From: Caballeronia zhejiangensis
GTDB taxonomy: Bacteria; Pseudomonadota; Gammaproteobacteria; Burkholderiales; Burkholderiaceae
Assembly: GCF_000698575.1 (NCBI RefSeq)
Contig: NZ_JFHD01000020.1
Location: 50,394-114,393 of the forward strand
Reading direction: 5' to 3'
DNA length: 64,000 nt
In this document: positions 15,959 to 25,228 of the stretch, in pieces
Layout: every line of letters starts with the position of its first letter
Position numbering within the stretch: the stretch's first letter is position 1
Notes under the pieces: model-generated
What the model saw: only the letters and a program-made list of their open reading frames with translations
What the model was told of the DNA's origin: nothing
The model's database searches: none
Translations under genes and position numbers: made by a program

Positions 15959-17053
15959 TTATTCGATGAAGAGCGCCGCGATCGGCCGGCGCCGCCAGAA
16001 CTTGCGCAGATCGGCGCGCGTGACCGAGAGCGTGACCGAGCCGGTATCGCCGCAAAGCGTGAGACTCAGGCGGCCGAGCGAGCCGTCGAGAAGCGCCTGC
16101 AGCGCGGGCGCGAACCACGCGTTTTCCAGCGCCTTGAGCGCATCGTTCCAGCGCGCCCAATCCTGTTCGATGAACGGCGCGGAGAACGCATCGAGCTCGA
16201 CGAGCGTCGCGTCCTGCGCGTCGTCTTTCGAGAGCGATGCAAACGACGCCGGCGGCATCGACGGCTTCACGCCGGAAGCGAGCGCGAGACCGCGCGTTGC
16301 GGCCGCATCGGACATCACGCGCGCGAACGGGCTTTGCACGGGCCGCATCGCGCCTTGTCCGTGGAGCCAGATCGAATTGATCGCAGGCAGGCCGCGCGAT
16401 TCGCGTTCCAGATTCAGCGGATGTTCGAACCATGCCATCTGCACTTCGTTCTGCAGCTTCATCCACGCGCGCGAGCGATCGCCGGTGCGGGCCTCGTGCG
16501 GCAGCCAGATTTCGATGTTGCGCCCGGTCGCGCGCAACGGCGATGCGCCCGCGAGCGCGCCCAGCGCTTCACCCGACACGTACCAGCGTAATGGCGTCGG
16601 CGCTTGCAGCGTCACGCCGAGCGCTTCGATCACCGGCCGCGCGGTCTGGAGCAGGGCGCGCGCTTCTTCCGTGTGCACGCCGAGCGTGTCGGGATCGATC
16701 AATACGAGATGATCGTGCGCGATACGGACATGAACCGGCTCGATGCAGGCCCAGAGCGCATCGCCGGGCGTGCCGCCGTCGGCGAGCAGCATGAAGGGCG
16801 CGAGCGGGGCGTCGTCGGCATAGCGCTGATCGGCGGGCGTCACCGCGCCGAAGCGGCGCGCGATCCAGCGTTCGTGCGGCAGCGTGCGCTGAAAATCCTC
16901 GCCGATGACGCGTTCTTCGAGCGTGGCGCGGGCGAGCAGCTTGTCGAGCGCCGCGCTCTCCAGTCCGTGCAGGGCGGTGGCGGCGTCCGCGGCCGAAGGC
17001 AGGGCGAACGGCAACAGGAGATGGAGATGATGAACGGGCATGATGCTCGGCAT
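15959..17053 (-). CDS. RpfE-like conserved protein of unknown function
   Basis: A 364-residue soluble protein with no signal peptide or membrane helix. It belongs to a betaproteobacterial/xanthomonad family variously labelled regulatory protein RpfE or phosphoglycerate mutase-like; neither label is backed by visible catalytic motifs. A visible stretch near 210-240 (NEVQMAWFEHPLNLERESRG, then SIWLHGQG) looks like the family core and resembles part of alkaline-phosphatase-like or bPGM folds only weakly. It sits directly upstream of recJ. An ATG four codons downstream is a possible alternative start. Function should be treated as unknown. Confidence 0.7.
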   Translation of the reverse strand: MPSIMPVHHLHLLLPFALPSAADAATALHGLESAALDKLLARATLEERVIGEDFQRTLPHERWIARRFGAVTPADQRYADDAPLAPFMLLADGGTPGDALWACIEPVHVRIAHDHLVLIDPDTLGVHTEEARALLQTARPVIEALGVTLQAPTPLRWYVSGEALGALAGASPLRATGRNIEIWLPHEARTGDRSRAWMKLQNEVQMAWFEHPLNLERESRGLPAINSIWLHGQGAMRPVQSPFARVMSDAAATRGLALASGVKPSMPPASFASLSKDDAQDATLVELDAFSAPFIEQDWARWNDALKALENAWFAPALQALLDGSLGRLSLTLCGDTGSVTLSVTRADLRKFWRRRPIAALFIE

Positions 17054-17209
17054 TGTAGGGCAAAGCGCCTTCTCCGATCAGGCTCGGCGCGCCGTTCCCG
17101 CCTCGCGGACGAAGGCTGCCAGTGCGTGGCTTTCGCGACATATGGCAAACTTTCGCAAATTTGCTTCACCGGACTCAACAACGCTGGAACAGCAGCAGAA
17201 AGGAATCGC

Positions 17210-18463
17210 TTGAAACTTCCGTACGAATGGCAGATCGGCTGGCGCTACACGCGCGCCAGCAAACGCACCACGGGCAACGGCTTCATCTCCTTCATCGCGC
17301 TCGTTTCGATGGCGGGCATCGCGCTCGGCGTCGCCGCGCTGATCGTCGTGCTGTCGGTCATGAACGGCTTCCAGAAGGAAGTGCGCGACCGCATGCTGTC
17401 GGTGCTCGCGCACGTCGAAATCTTCTCGCCGACGGGTTCCATGCCCGACTGGCAACTGACCGCGCAGGAAGCGAAGCGCAATCCGGAAGTGATCGGCGCC
17501 GCGCCTTATGTCGAAGCGCAGGCGCTGCTCACGCGTCAGGGCGCCGTGAGCGGCGTCGCGCTGCGCGGCGTGGAGCCCACGCTCGAGCCGGAAGTGTCCG
17601 ACATCGGCAAGGAAATGCGCGCGGGCAAGCTCACGGACCTGAAGCCGGGCGAGTTCGGCATCGTGCTCGGCAAGGATCTCGCGGCCAACCTCGGCGTGAC
17701 GCGGGGCGACAAGATCACGCTCGTCGCGCCCGAAGGCACCATCACGCCGGCCGGCATGATGCCGCGCCTCAAGCAGTTCACCGTCGTCGGCGTTTTCGAG
17801 TCGGGGCACTACGAATACGATTCGACGCTCGCGCTCATCGAAATCCGCGATGCCGAAGCGCTCTTTCGCCTGCCTGCGCCGACCGGCGTGCGCCTGCGCC
17901 TGAAGGACATGCAGCGCGCGCCCGAAGTCGCGCGCCAGCTCGCGGGCACGCTGTCGGGCGATCTGTACATTCGCGACTGGACGCAGCAGAACAAGACGTG
18001 GTTCTCCGCCGTGCAGATCGAGAAACGCATGATGTTCATCATCCTCACGCTGATCATCGCGGTAGCGGCGTTCAATCTCGTGTCGTCGCTCGTGATGACC
18101 GTCACCGATAAGCAGGCCGATATCGCCATTCTGCGCACGCTCGGCGCGCAGCCGGGCTCGATCATGAAGATATTCGTCGTGCAGGGCGTGACGATCGGCT
18201 TCATCGGCACGGCCCTCGGCGTGACGCTCGGCTGTCTGATCGCGTGGAGCATTCCATGGCTCGTGCCGATGATCGAGCATCTTTTCAACGTGCAGTTCCT
18301 GCCGTCTTCGGTGTATTTCATCAGTGAACTGCCGTCTGAGCTCGTGCCGGGCGATGTCGTCAAGATCGGCGTCATCGCATTTTTGTTGTCGTCGCTCGCC
18401 ACGCTCTATCCGAGCTGGCGCGGCGCGAAGGTTCGTCCGGCGGAGGCGCTGCGCTATGAGTGA
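17210..18463 (+). CDS. lolC: Lipoprotein-releasing ABC transporter permease (LolC/LolE family)
   Basis: The inner-membrane permease extracts outer-membrane lipoproteins and hands them to LolA. The 417-residue protein has an N-terminal helix (about 22-48), a large periplasmic MacB-like domain (about 50-265) and three C-terminal helices (about 270-300, 315-345, 375-400) of the FtsX family. The start is TTG at 17210 with AAAGGAA upstream. No ATG gives the family N-terminus KLPYEWQIGWRYTRA. It overlaps lolD by 8 bp. Only one permease gene is adjacent to lolD, so the transporter may be a homodimer of a LolC/E hybrid (LolF type). Confidence 0.93.
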   Translation: MKLPYEWQIGWRYTRASKRTTGNGFISFIALVSMAGIALGVAALIVVLSVMNGFQKEVRDRMLSVLAHVEIFSPTGSMPDWQLTAQEAKRNPEVIGAAPYVEAQALLTRQGAVSGVALRGVEPTLEPEVSDIGKEMRAGKLTDLKPGEFGIVLGKDLAANLGVTRGDKITLVAPEGTITPAGMMPRLKQFTVVGVFESGHYEYDSTLALIEIRDAEALFRLPAPTGVRLRLKDMQRAPEVARQLAGTLSGDLYIRDWTQQNKTWFSAVQIEKRMMFIILTLIIAVAAFNLVSSLVMTVTDKQADIAILRTLGAQPGSIMKIFVVQGVTIGFIGTALGVTLGCLIAWSIPWLVPMIEHLFNVQFLPSSVYFISELPSELVPGDVVKIGVIAFLLSSLATLYPSWRGAKVRPAEALRYE

Positions 18464-19169
18464 TCTGATTCCGGCCAACAACATCGTGCTGCGGGCATCG
18501 GCGATTTCGAAGACGTTCGTGCAGGGCGGCTTCAACGTGCAGGTGCTCAACAACGCGCAACTCGACGTGATGAAGGGCGAAAAGCTCGCGATCGTCGGCG
18601 CATCGGGCTCGGGTAAAAGCACGCTGCTGCATGTGCTCGGCGGGCTCGACGAACCGAGCGCGGGCAAGGTCTCGCTGCTCGGCAAGCCGTTCACCGAACT
18701 GAAGGAAAAGGAACGCAACGAGCTGCGCAATCGCGCGCTCGGTTTCGTGTATCAGTTCCATCATCTGCTGCCGGAATTCACGGCGCTCGACAACGTCGCG
18801 ATGCCGCTGCGCATCCGCCGCATGCCCGAGGAAGACGCGCGCAAGGAAGCGCTCGTCATGCTGGAGCGCGTGGGCATCGGGCATCGGGCGAAGCATCGGC
18901 CGGGCGAATTGTCGGGCGGCGAGCGTCAGCGCGTGGCGATCGCGCGGGCGCTCGTCACGCATCCCGCATGCGTGCTCGCCGACGAACCCACCGGCAATCT
19001 CGACGGCGGCACCGCCGATACCGTCTTCAACCTGATGCTGGAGCTGTCGCGCACGCTCGAGACGAGCTTCGTGATCGTCACGCACGATCCCGATCTCGCC
19101 GCGCGCTGCGACCGCATCCTGCGCCTGCGCGACGGCGTGCTGCACGAAGAGCCGGTCGTGCCGGTCTGA
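18456..19169 (+). CDS. lolD: Lipoprotein-releasing ABC transporter ATP-binding protein
   Basis: The ATPase of the Lol transporter, 237 residues. Walker A is VGASGSGKSTLLHVL near 45-55, the Q-loop is in FVYQFHHLLPEFTAL near 105, the signature is LSGGERQRVAIARAL near 150, and Walker B is VLADEPTGNLD near 170. The switch His is in VTHDPDLA. It belongs to the MacB/LolD/FtsE subgroup. The ATG lies inside the last codons of lolC, so translation is coupled. Confidence 0.95.
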   Translation: MSDLIPANNIVLRASAISKTFVQGGFNVQVLNNAQLDVMKGEKLAIVGASGSGKSTLLHVLGGLDEPSAGKVSLLGKPFTELKEKERNELRNRALGFVYQFHHLLPEFTALDNVAMPLRIRRMPEEDARKEALVMLERVGIGHRAKHRPGELSGGERQRVAIARALVTHPACVLADEPTGNLDGGTADTVFNLMLELSRTLETSFVIVTHDPDLAARCDRILRLRDGVLHEEPVVPV

Positions 19170-19195
19170 ATCTTTCGCGACGCGCGGAGGCCGCC

Positions 19196-19984
19196 ATGTG
19201 GATCGATACGCACTGTCATCTGGATGCCGGCGAATTCGATGCCGACCGCGATGCCGTCGCCGATGCCGCGCTCGATGCGCTCGTGACGCGCATCGTGATT
19301 CCGGGCGTCGGGCGCTTCAACTTCGACACGGTGCGGGCGCTGGCGCATCGCATCGAAGGCGGCGCGTACGCGCTCGGCATTCATCCGCTCTTCACGCCGG
19401 GCGCGCACGAAGACGACCTGCGCGCGCTGCGCGAGGAAATCGAAGCGAGCATGGACGATCCGCACTTTGTGGGCATCGGCGAAATCGGGCTGGATTACTT
19501 CGTGCCGACGCTCGACGACGCCCGCCAGCAGTTCTTCTACAACGAGCAACTGAAGCTCGCGCGCGAGTTCGATCTGCCGGTCATCTGTCATGTGCGCAAG
19601 TCGCAGGACAAGGTGCTGAAGGGCTTGCGCGCGCACGACATTCATCGCGGCATCGCGCATGCGTTCAACGGCAGTTTCCAGCAGGCCGAGGCGTTCATCG
19701 CGCAAGGCATGCATCTCGGCTTCGGCGGCAATCTCACGTTCGAGCGCGCGCGGCAGATCCGCCGGCTCGCGACGGAGCTGCCGCTCGACGCGATCGTGCT
19801 CGAAACCGATGCGCCCGACATCGCGCCGTCCTGGCGCTACAAGCAACGCAACACGCCGGACCAGGTCGCGCGCATCGCGCAAGTGCTCGCGCAACTGCGC
19901 GGCATCGACGAAAACGTGCTTTCCCTAGGCACAACGGCTAACGCTCACGCTGCGCTCCCACGGCTCGCGCTCGCCTCTTCATAA
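19196..19984 (+). CDS. TatD family metal-dependent DNase
   Basis: A 262-residue TIM-barrel hydrolase. Metal-binding motifs are THCHLD (His6, His8), GEIGLDY near 98, CHVRKS near 135, AHAFNGS near 160 and the late Asp in LETDAPD near 205. Members are 3'-5' DNases or RNases used in repair and turnover. Ribosome-binding site GCGGAGG lies 6 bp before the ATG. It follows lolD by 26 bp. It could be tatD or ycfH-like; the substrate is not decidable here. Confidence 0.9.
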   Translation: MWIDTHCHLDAGEFDADRDAVADAALDALVTRIVIPGVGRFNFDTVRALAHRIEGGAYALGIHPLFTPGAHEDDLRALREEIEASMDDPHFVGIGEIGLDYFVPTLDDARQQFFYNEQLKLAREFDLPVICHVRKSQDKVLKGLRAHDIHRGIAHAFNGSFQQAEAFIAQGMHLGFGGNLTFERARQIRRLATELPLDAIVLETDAPDIAPSWRYKQRNTPDQVARIAQVLAQLRGIDENVLSLGTTANAHAALPRLALASS

Positions 19985-20045
19985 TCGTTTCGATGGACGC
20001 ATCGGCTGCATGCGTTCGCCGTGACGAGGAACGAAGAGGGAAGAT

Positions 20046-22532
20046 GTGCGGGCGATTCTGCTGGGATTTGCATTGGGTGTCTGGTGGTTGCAGCAGCAGG
20101 CTCGCTTGCCGGATGTCATCGCGTGGTGCGCGTGCTGCACGGCGTTCGTCATCGCGATTGCGTCGGGCGCGATCGAGCCGCGTGCGCGCATCGCGAGCTT
20201 CGCGCTGGCTGCTTGCGCGCTGGGTTTCGCGTATGCGGCGATACGCGCGGATGTGCGGCTGCGCGAACAATTGCCAGCACGCTACGAGCAGCGCGACATC
20301 GAACTGACGGGTTTCGTGCGCGGCATGCCCGAGCGACGCGCCGACGGTACGCGCTTTCTCTTCGAAGTCGAGGCCAACGGCGCGAAATTGCATGACTTTC
20401 CGCGCGTCGTGCGCTTGCTTTGGATGTCGGGCGATCATGTTCCGGACCTGCACGCCGGCGAGCGATGGAGCTTGATGGCGCGTTTGAAGCGTCCGCATGC
20501 CAACGCCAACTTCGGTCTGCGCGATGCCGAAGCAACGCTGCTCGAACGCGGCATTCGCGCGACGGGTTATGTATCGGCAGCACGCGAGCCGCGCCGTTTG
20601 CACGCCGATGCGTCGGGTCCGCGGCTGACGATCGACCGGCTGCGTGCGCGCGCACGCGAACGCATCGAGACCGTGCTCGGCGATGCGCCGCATCGCGGGA
20701 TCATCGTCGCGCTCGCGGTGGGCGCGCAGGACGCCGTCAGCGATGCCGACTGGACCGTCATGCGCGCGACCGGCACGAGTCATCTCGTTGCGATATCGGG
20801 CTTGCATATCGGCTTCGTCGCGGGGCTGGCGGCGTTGATCGTCGGATTCGTGTGGAAGCGCGTGCGCGTGCGCGGCCTGAGCGCGCCGTTGATCGCGGCC
20901 ACGCCGAAAGCGGCGGCCATCGGCGCGACCGTGTTCGCTGCGTGCTATGCCGCGCTCGCCGGTTTCAACGTGCCCGCGCAACGCACGCTGTGGATGCTGC
21001 TGGTCGTTGCGCTCGCGTTTTTCTTTGGACGACGGCCGTCGTCGTCGCTCGTGCTGCTTTGGGCGCTCGCGTTCGTGCTGATCGCGGATCCGTGGGCGGT
21101 GACAGCGCCGGGATTCTGGCTGTCGTTCTGCGCGGTGGCGGCGATTCTGCATGCGATCGCGTCGGCGGGACGTCGCGCGTCGCGGGCGCAAACGGAAGAA
21201 CGGGACGACGTCGATCAATGGGATCGCGTCGATCCGAGCGAAGTCGGTCATCGTCCGCAACATGTCGCGAAGCGCAGGCCGCTCGCGATCGTCGCGCGGT
21301 TCGCCGCGCGCGCGCGGCGGTATATCGCGTCGAGCGCGCGTGTGCAGTACGCGGTGACGATCGCGCTCGCGCCGCTCACCGCCTACTGGTTCTCGCAGAT
21401 TCCGCTGCTCGGTCCGCTCGCGAATGCGTTCGCGATTCCGTGGATCAGCGCGCTCGTGACGCCCGCGACGCTCGCCGGTCTCATGCTTCCCGCACCGCTC
21501 GATGCGCCGATGCTTCACGTCGCCCATGCCGCGTTGTCCGTGCTCTGCGACATGCTCGCGCGTCTCGCGAATGCCGCGCCCGCGTCGCTCTGGCTTTTGC
21601 CCCGGCCGGATGCGTTCGCGCTCGCGGCATCGTGCGTCGGCGTCGCATGGGCGCTCGCGCCGCGCGGCTGGCCGTTGCGCTTCGCCGCGCCGCTGACGTG
21701 GCTGCCGCTGCTCGCGCCCGCGATGCATCCCGCGCCGGTCGGCGCGTTTCGCGTCACCGCGCTCGATATCGGCCAGGGCTCGGCGCTCGTCGTCGAAACG
21801 GCGCGGCACACGTTGCTCTTCGACGCCGGTCCCGGTCCCGAATCGACGCATGCGGGCGAGCGGATCGTGGTGCCGTATCTGCAGGCTGCGGGCGTGCGCG
21901 CGCTCGATGCGCTCGTCATCAGCCATTCCGATTCGGATCACGCGGGCGGCGCGCCGGCGGTGCTGCAATCGATCGCCGTGCGGCAACTGCTCGCGTCGCT
22001 GCCCGCGCAGGACGCGTCGTGGTCCGATGCGCGCGCACGCGGCGCGCAGACGCTGCGTTGCGCGGCGGGGCAGCGCTGGACGTGGGACGGCGTCGAATTC
22101 CGAATGCTGTGGCCCGAGCCGGGACCGCTTTCGGGCAGGCCGAATCGGCAGTCGTGCGTGCTCAAGGTGACGAACGGGGCGGGACGCTCGGCGCTCTTCG
22201 CCGCCGATATCGAAGCGGACGTCGAACGCATGCTGATCGCGCGCGACGCGTCAGACCTGCGCGCCGATGTGCTCATCGTGCCGCATCACGGCAGCCGCAC
22301 TTCGTCCACCGAGCCTTTCCTCGATTCTGTCGGGCCGTTGGCCGCGATATTTCAGGTAGGCTATCGCAACCGTTTTCATCATCCGCATCCGACCGTTTTC
22401 GCGCGCTACCGGATGCGCGACATCGTGCTTTCGCGCAGCGACGAAGACGGCGCGGCGCGTATCGAAATCGGTTCGCAGATTACGTTCGAGCGCTACCGGC
22501 AAAGCCACGCGCGCTACTGGATGGCGCGCTAA
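20046..22532 (+). CDS. comEC: ComEC/Rec2-family DNA internalisation protein
   Basis: Forms the inner-membrane channel for single-stranded DNA uptake in natural competence. The 828-residue protein has N-terminal hydrophobic helices and an OB-like soluble DUF4131 domain (about 60-190). The competence domain (about 215-530) includes GTSHLVAISGLHIGFVAGL near 240. The C-terminal metallo-beta-lactamase domain (about 570-828) has SHSDSDHAGG near 625 and PHHGSRTSS near 745. The start is GTG with GAGGGA upstream. A hydrophilic insert of about 40 residues near 375-415 breaks the membrane region. The next gene follows 24 bp downstream. Confidence 0.93.
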   Translation: MRAILLGFALGVWWLQQQARLPDVIAWCACCTAFVIAIASGAIEPRARIASFALAACALGFAYAAIRADVRLREQLPARYEQRDIELTGFVRGMPERRADGTRFLFEVEANGAKLHDFPRVVRLLWMSGDHVPDLHAGERWSLMARLKRPHANANFGLRDAEATLLERGIRATGYVSAAREPRRLHADASGPRLTIDRLRARARERIETVLGDAPHRGIIVALAVGAQDAVSDADWTVMRATGTSHLVAISGLHIGFVAGLAALIVGFVWKRVRVRGLSAPLIAATPKAAAIGATVFAACYAALAGFNVPAQRTLWMLLVVALAFFFGRRPSSSLVLLWALAFVLIADPWAVTAPGFWLSFCAVAAILHAIASAGRRASRAQTEERDDVDQWDRVDPSEVGHRPQHVAKRRPLAIVARFAARARRYIASSARVQYAVTIALAPLTAYWFSQIPLLGPLANAFAIPWISALVTPATLAGLMLPAPLDAPMLHVAHAALSVLCDMLARLANAAPASLWLLPRPDAFALAASCVGVAWALAPRGWPLRFAAPLTWLPLLAPAMHPAPVGAFRVTALDIGQGSALVVETARHTLLFDAGPGPESTHAGERIVVPYLQAAGVRALDALVISHSDSDHAGGAPAVLQSIAVRQLLASLPAQDASWSDARARGAQTLRCAAGQRWTWDGVEFRMLWPEPGPLSGRPNRQSCVLKVTNGAGRSALFAADIEADVERMLIARDASDLRADVLIVPHHGSRTSSTEPFLDSVGPLAAIFQVGYRNRFHHPHPTVFARYRMRDIVLSRSDEDGAARIEIGSQITFERYRQSHARYWMAR

Positions 22533-22556
22533 ACGCTAAAAAAACAAGAGACACGC

Positions 22557-23378
22557 TTGAAAGACATCATCCATTTCTCGCACGCGAACGGTTTTCCCGC
22601 ATCGACGTATCGCACGATGTTCGCGGAGCTTTCCGACGAATACGAAGTTCGCAGTATCGAGCGCATCGGTCATGACGCGCGCTTTCCCGTGACGCGCGAC
22701 TGGCCGTATCTCGTCGATCAGCTCATCGACGACATGAGCCGCTATCGGCGCGAAGCCGACGGCGATCATCCGAAGGTGTGGCTCGTCGGGCATTCGCTCG
22801 GCGGCTATCTGTCGCTGATGGCGGCGCTGAAGCGCCCGGAATGGGTGAAAGGCGTGGTGATGCTCGATTCGCCGGTGATCGCGGGCTGGAAGAGCGGACT
22901 CCTGCGCGTCACGCAATGGACCGGGCTGGACGAGCGCCTGTCGCCCGCCGCCGCGACGCGCAAGCGCCGCACGCAGTGGGCGAGCCGCGACGAGGCGTGG
23001 CGGCATTTCCTGTCGAAACCGGCGTTCGCGCGCTGGGACGAACGCATGCTGTCGGACTATATCGATTTCGGCATTCCGCAGACCCATGCGAACGGCGCAC
23101 GCTCGCTCGCATTCGATCGCCATGTGGAATATCTGATCTATCGCACGCTGCCGCACACGCTCGGCGCGCGGCTCGCGCACGGCGCGCCGGTGCCCGTCGG
23201 TTTCATCGCGGGGACGCATTCGCGCGAAGTGCGCCAGGTCGGGCTCGGGATGACGCGGCGCATCGCGGGCGAGCACATCGAATGGATGGAAGGCAGCCAT
23301 CTCTTTCCGATGGAGCGCCCGATCGACACCGCGCGCGCCGTGCAGCGGCTGCTCACGGCCATGCAGACGGCGCGCTGA
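22557..23378 (+). CDS. Alpha/beta hydrolase
   Basis: A 273-residue alpha/beta-hydrolase-fold protein. The nucleophile elbow is GHSLGG near 80 (Ser within GxSxG). The N-terminal oxyanion region FSHANGFPASTY is near 6-17. A C-terminal His lies in EGSHLFPMERP near 247. Substrate is unknown; close relatives are annotated only as hydrolases or lipases. The start is TTG at 22557, 24 bp after comEC, so they are probably one operon. No signal peptide. Confidence 0.82.
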   Translation: MKDIIHFSHANGFPASTYRTMFAELSDEYEVRSIERIGHDARFPVTRDWPYLVDQLIDDMSRYRREADGDHPKVWLVGHSLGGYLSLMAALKRPEWVKGVVMLDSPVIAGWKSGLLRVTQWTGLDERLSPAAATRKRRTQWASRDEAWRHFLSKPAFARWDERMLSDYIDFGIPQTHANGARSLAFDRHVEYLIYRTLPHTLGARLAHGAPVPVGFIAGTHSREVRQVGLGMTRRIAGEHIEWMEGSHLFPMERPIDTARAVQRLLTAMQTAR

Positions 23379-23508
23379 AAAGGGCGCGAGCACGCGCGCG
23401 GGACTTGACGAACGGCCCGCGTCACGTTCCGCAAAAATGACGCCGAAATGCGCGGATTTGTAGCCAATATCCGCGCCGGGCGCGCTTCGTGGGAACCGGC
23501 CTTTACGG

Positions 23509-23514
23509 TATAAT
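23509..23514 (+). promoter_or_regulatory. -10 element upstream of pyrG
   Basis: A perfect TATAAT, 25 bp before the pyrG ATG, in the 161-bp gap after the hydrolase gene. No clear -35 box at the right distance. Confidence 0.45.
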
Positions 23515-23539
23515 CCGTTTTTCCCGCGAGCATCTAGCG

Positions 23540-25228
23540 ATGACCAAATATGTATTCGTCACCGGCGGCGTAGTTTCGTCCCTTGGCAAGGGTATTGCCG
23601 CCGCCTCTCTCGCCGCGATCCTCGAATCGCGCGGTCTCAAAGTCACTCTCCTCAAGCTCGATCCCTACATCAACGTCGACCCCGGCACGATGAGCCCGTT
23701 CCAGCACGGGGAAGTGTTCGTGACGGAAGACGGAGCGGAGACCGACCTCGACCTCGGCCATTACGAGCGCTTCATCAGCACGAAGATGCGCAAGGCCAAT
23801 AACTTCACCACGGGCCAGATCTACGAATCGGTGATCCGCAAGGAACGCCGCGGCGAGTATCTCGGCAAGACGGTGCAGGTCATTCCGCATATCACCAACG
23901 AAATCCAGGCATTCGTGGAGCGCGGCGCCGCTGCGGCGACGTGCGGCCAGCCGGACGTGGCGATCGTGGAAATCGGCGGCACGGTGGGCGACATCGAATC
24001 GCTGCCGTTCCTCGAAGCCGCGCGTCAGATGAGCCTGCGCATGGGCCGCAACAGCGCGTGCTTCGTGCACCTCACGCTCGTGCCGTTCATCGCGACGGCG
24101 GGTGAACTCAAGACAAAGCCCACGCAGCACAGCGTGCAGAAGCTGCGCGAAATCGGTATCTATCCGAACGTGCTCCTGTGCCGCGCCGACCGCCGCATTC
24201 CCGACGACGAGCGCGCCAAGATTTCCATGTTCTCGAACGTGCCCGAAGACGCGGTCATTTCCGTTTGGGACGCGGACAGCATCTACAAGATTCCGCAGAT
24301 GCTCAACGACCAGCACCTCGACGACATCATCTGTGAAGAGCTGAAGCTCGCGCCGCCGCCGGCCGATCTGGCGATGTGGTCGAACCTCGTCGAGAAGCTC
24401 GAAAATCCGAAGCACGAAGTGACCATCGGCATGGTCGGCAAGTACGTCGAGCTCACCGAATCGTACAAGTCGCTGATCGAAGCGCTGCGTCACGCGGCCA
24501 TCCATACGTCGACGAAGGTCAACATCGAGTACATCGATTCCGAGCAGATCGACGCCGAAGGCACCGACGCACTGAAGCACCTCGACGCCGTGCTGGTGCC
24601 GGGCGGTTTCGGCCGTCGCGGCACGGAAGGCAAGATCAAGGCGATCCGCTACGCACGCGAATCGAAGACGCCGTATCTCGGCATCTGCCTCGGCATGCAG
24701 CTCGCGGTGATCGAGTTCGCGCGCGATGTCGCCGGTCTCGCCGATGCGAATTCCACCGAGTTCGATCAGGACACGGGCAACCCGGTCGTCGCGCTCATCA
24801 CGGAGTGGTACGACCGCGCGGGCCGCATCGAAAAGCGCAACGAAGAGTCGGATCTCGGCGGCACCATGCGCCTCGGCTCGCAGAAGTGCCCGATCAAGCC
24901 GGGAACGATGGCCGAGCGCATCTACGGCAGCGATGTGAACGAGCGTCATCGTCACCGTTATGAAGTCAATAACCGTTTCGTGCCCCAGCTCGAAGCCGGC
25001 GGGCTTATCATCAGCGCCCGTACGCCGAGCGAGGATCTGCCCGAGATGATGGAGTTGCCGCAGTCGCTGCACCCGTGGTTCGTCGGCGTGCAGTTCCACC
25101 CCGAATTCACGTCGACGCCGCGCGACGGGCATCCGCTCTTCAAGGCATTCGTCGATGCAGCTCGCGCGCACGCCGAAGGCAATGGCGTGAAGGCGCCGGC
25201 GAAAGCCACCGCGGGAGCGCAAGCATGA
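23540..25228 (+). CDS. pyrG: CTP synthase
   Basis: Makes CTP from UTP, ATP and glutamine. The 562-residue protein has the N-terminal amidoligase domain (1-267; KYVFVTGGVVSSLGKGI is the P-loop-like start). The class I glutamine amidotransferase domain follows (about 290-545), with the catalytic Cys in GICLGMQ near 383 and the His/Glu in QFHPEF near 520. Length is standard plus a short Ala/Lys-rich tail. The ATG at 23540 matches the family. Its TGA overlaps the kdsA ATG (ATGA). Confidence 0.97.
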   Translation: MTKYVFVTGGVVSSLGKGIAAASLAAILESRGLKVTLLKLDPYINVDPGTMSPFQHGEVFVTEDGAETDLDLGHYERFISTKMRKANNFTTGQIYESVIRKERRGEYLGKTVQVIPHITNEIQAFVERGAAAATCGQPDVAIVEIGGTVGDIESLPFLEAARQMSLRMGRNSACFVHLTLVPFIATAGELKTKPTQHSVQKLREIGIYPNVLLCRADRRIPDDERAKISMFSNVPEDAVISVWDADSIYKIPQMLNDQHLDDIICEELKLAPPPADLAMWSNLVEKLENPKHEVTIGMVGKYVELTESYKSLIEALRHAAIHTSTKVNIEYIDSEQIDAEGTDALKHLDAVLVPGGFGRRGTEGKIKAIRYARESKTPYLGICLGMQLAVIEFARDVAGLADANSTEFDQDTGNPVVALITEWYDRAGRIEKRNEESDLGGTMRLGSQKCPIKPGTMAERIYGSDVNERHRHRYEVNNRFVPQLEAGGLIISARTPSEDLPEMMELPQSLHPWFVGVQFHPEFTSTPRDGHPLFKAFVDAARAHAEGNGVKAPAKATAGAQA

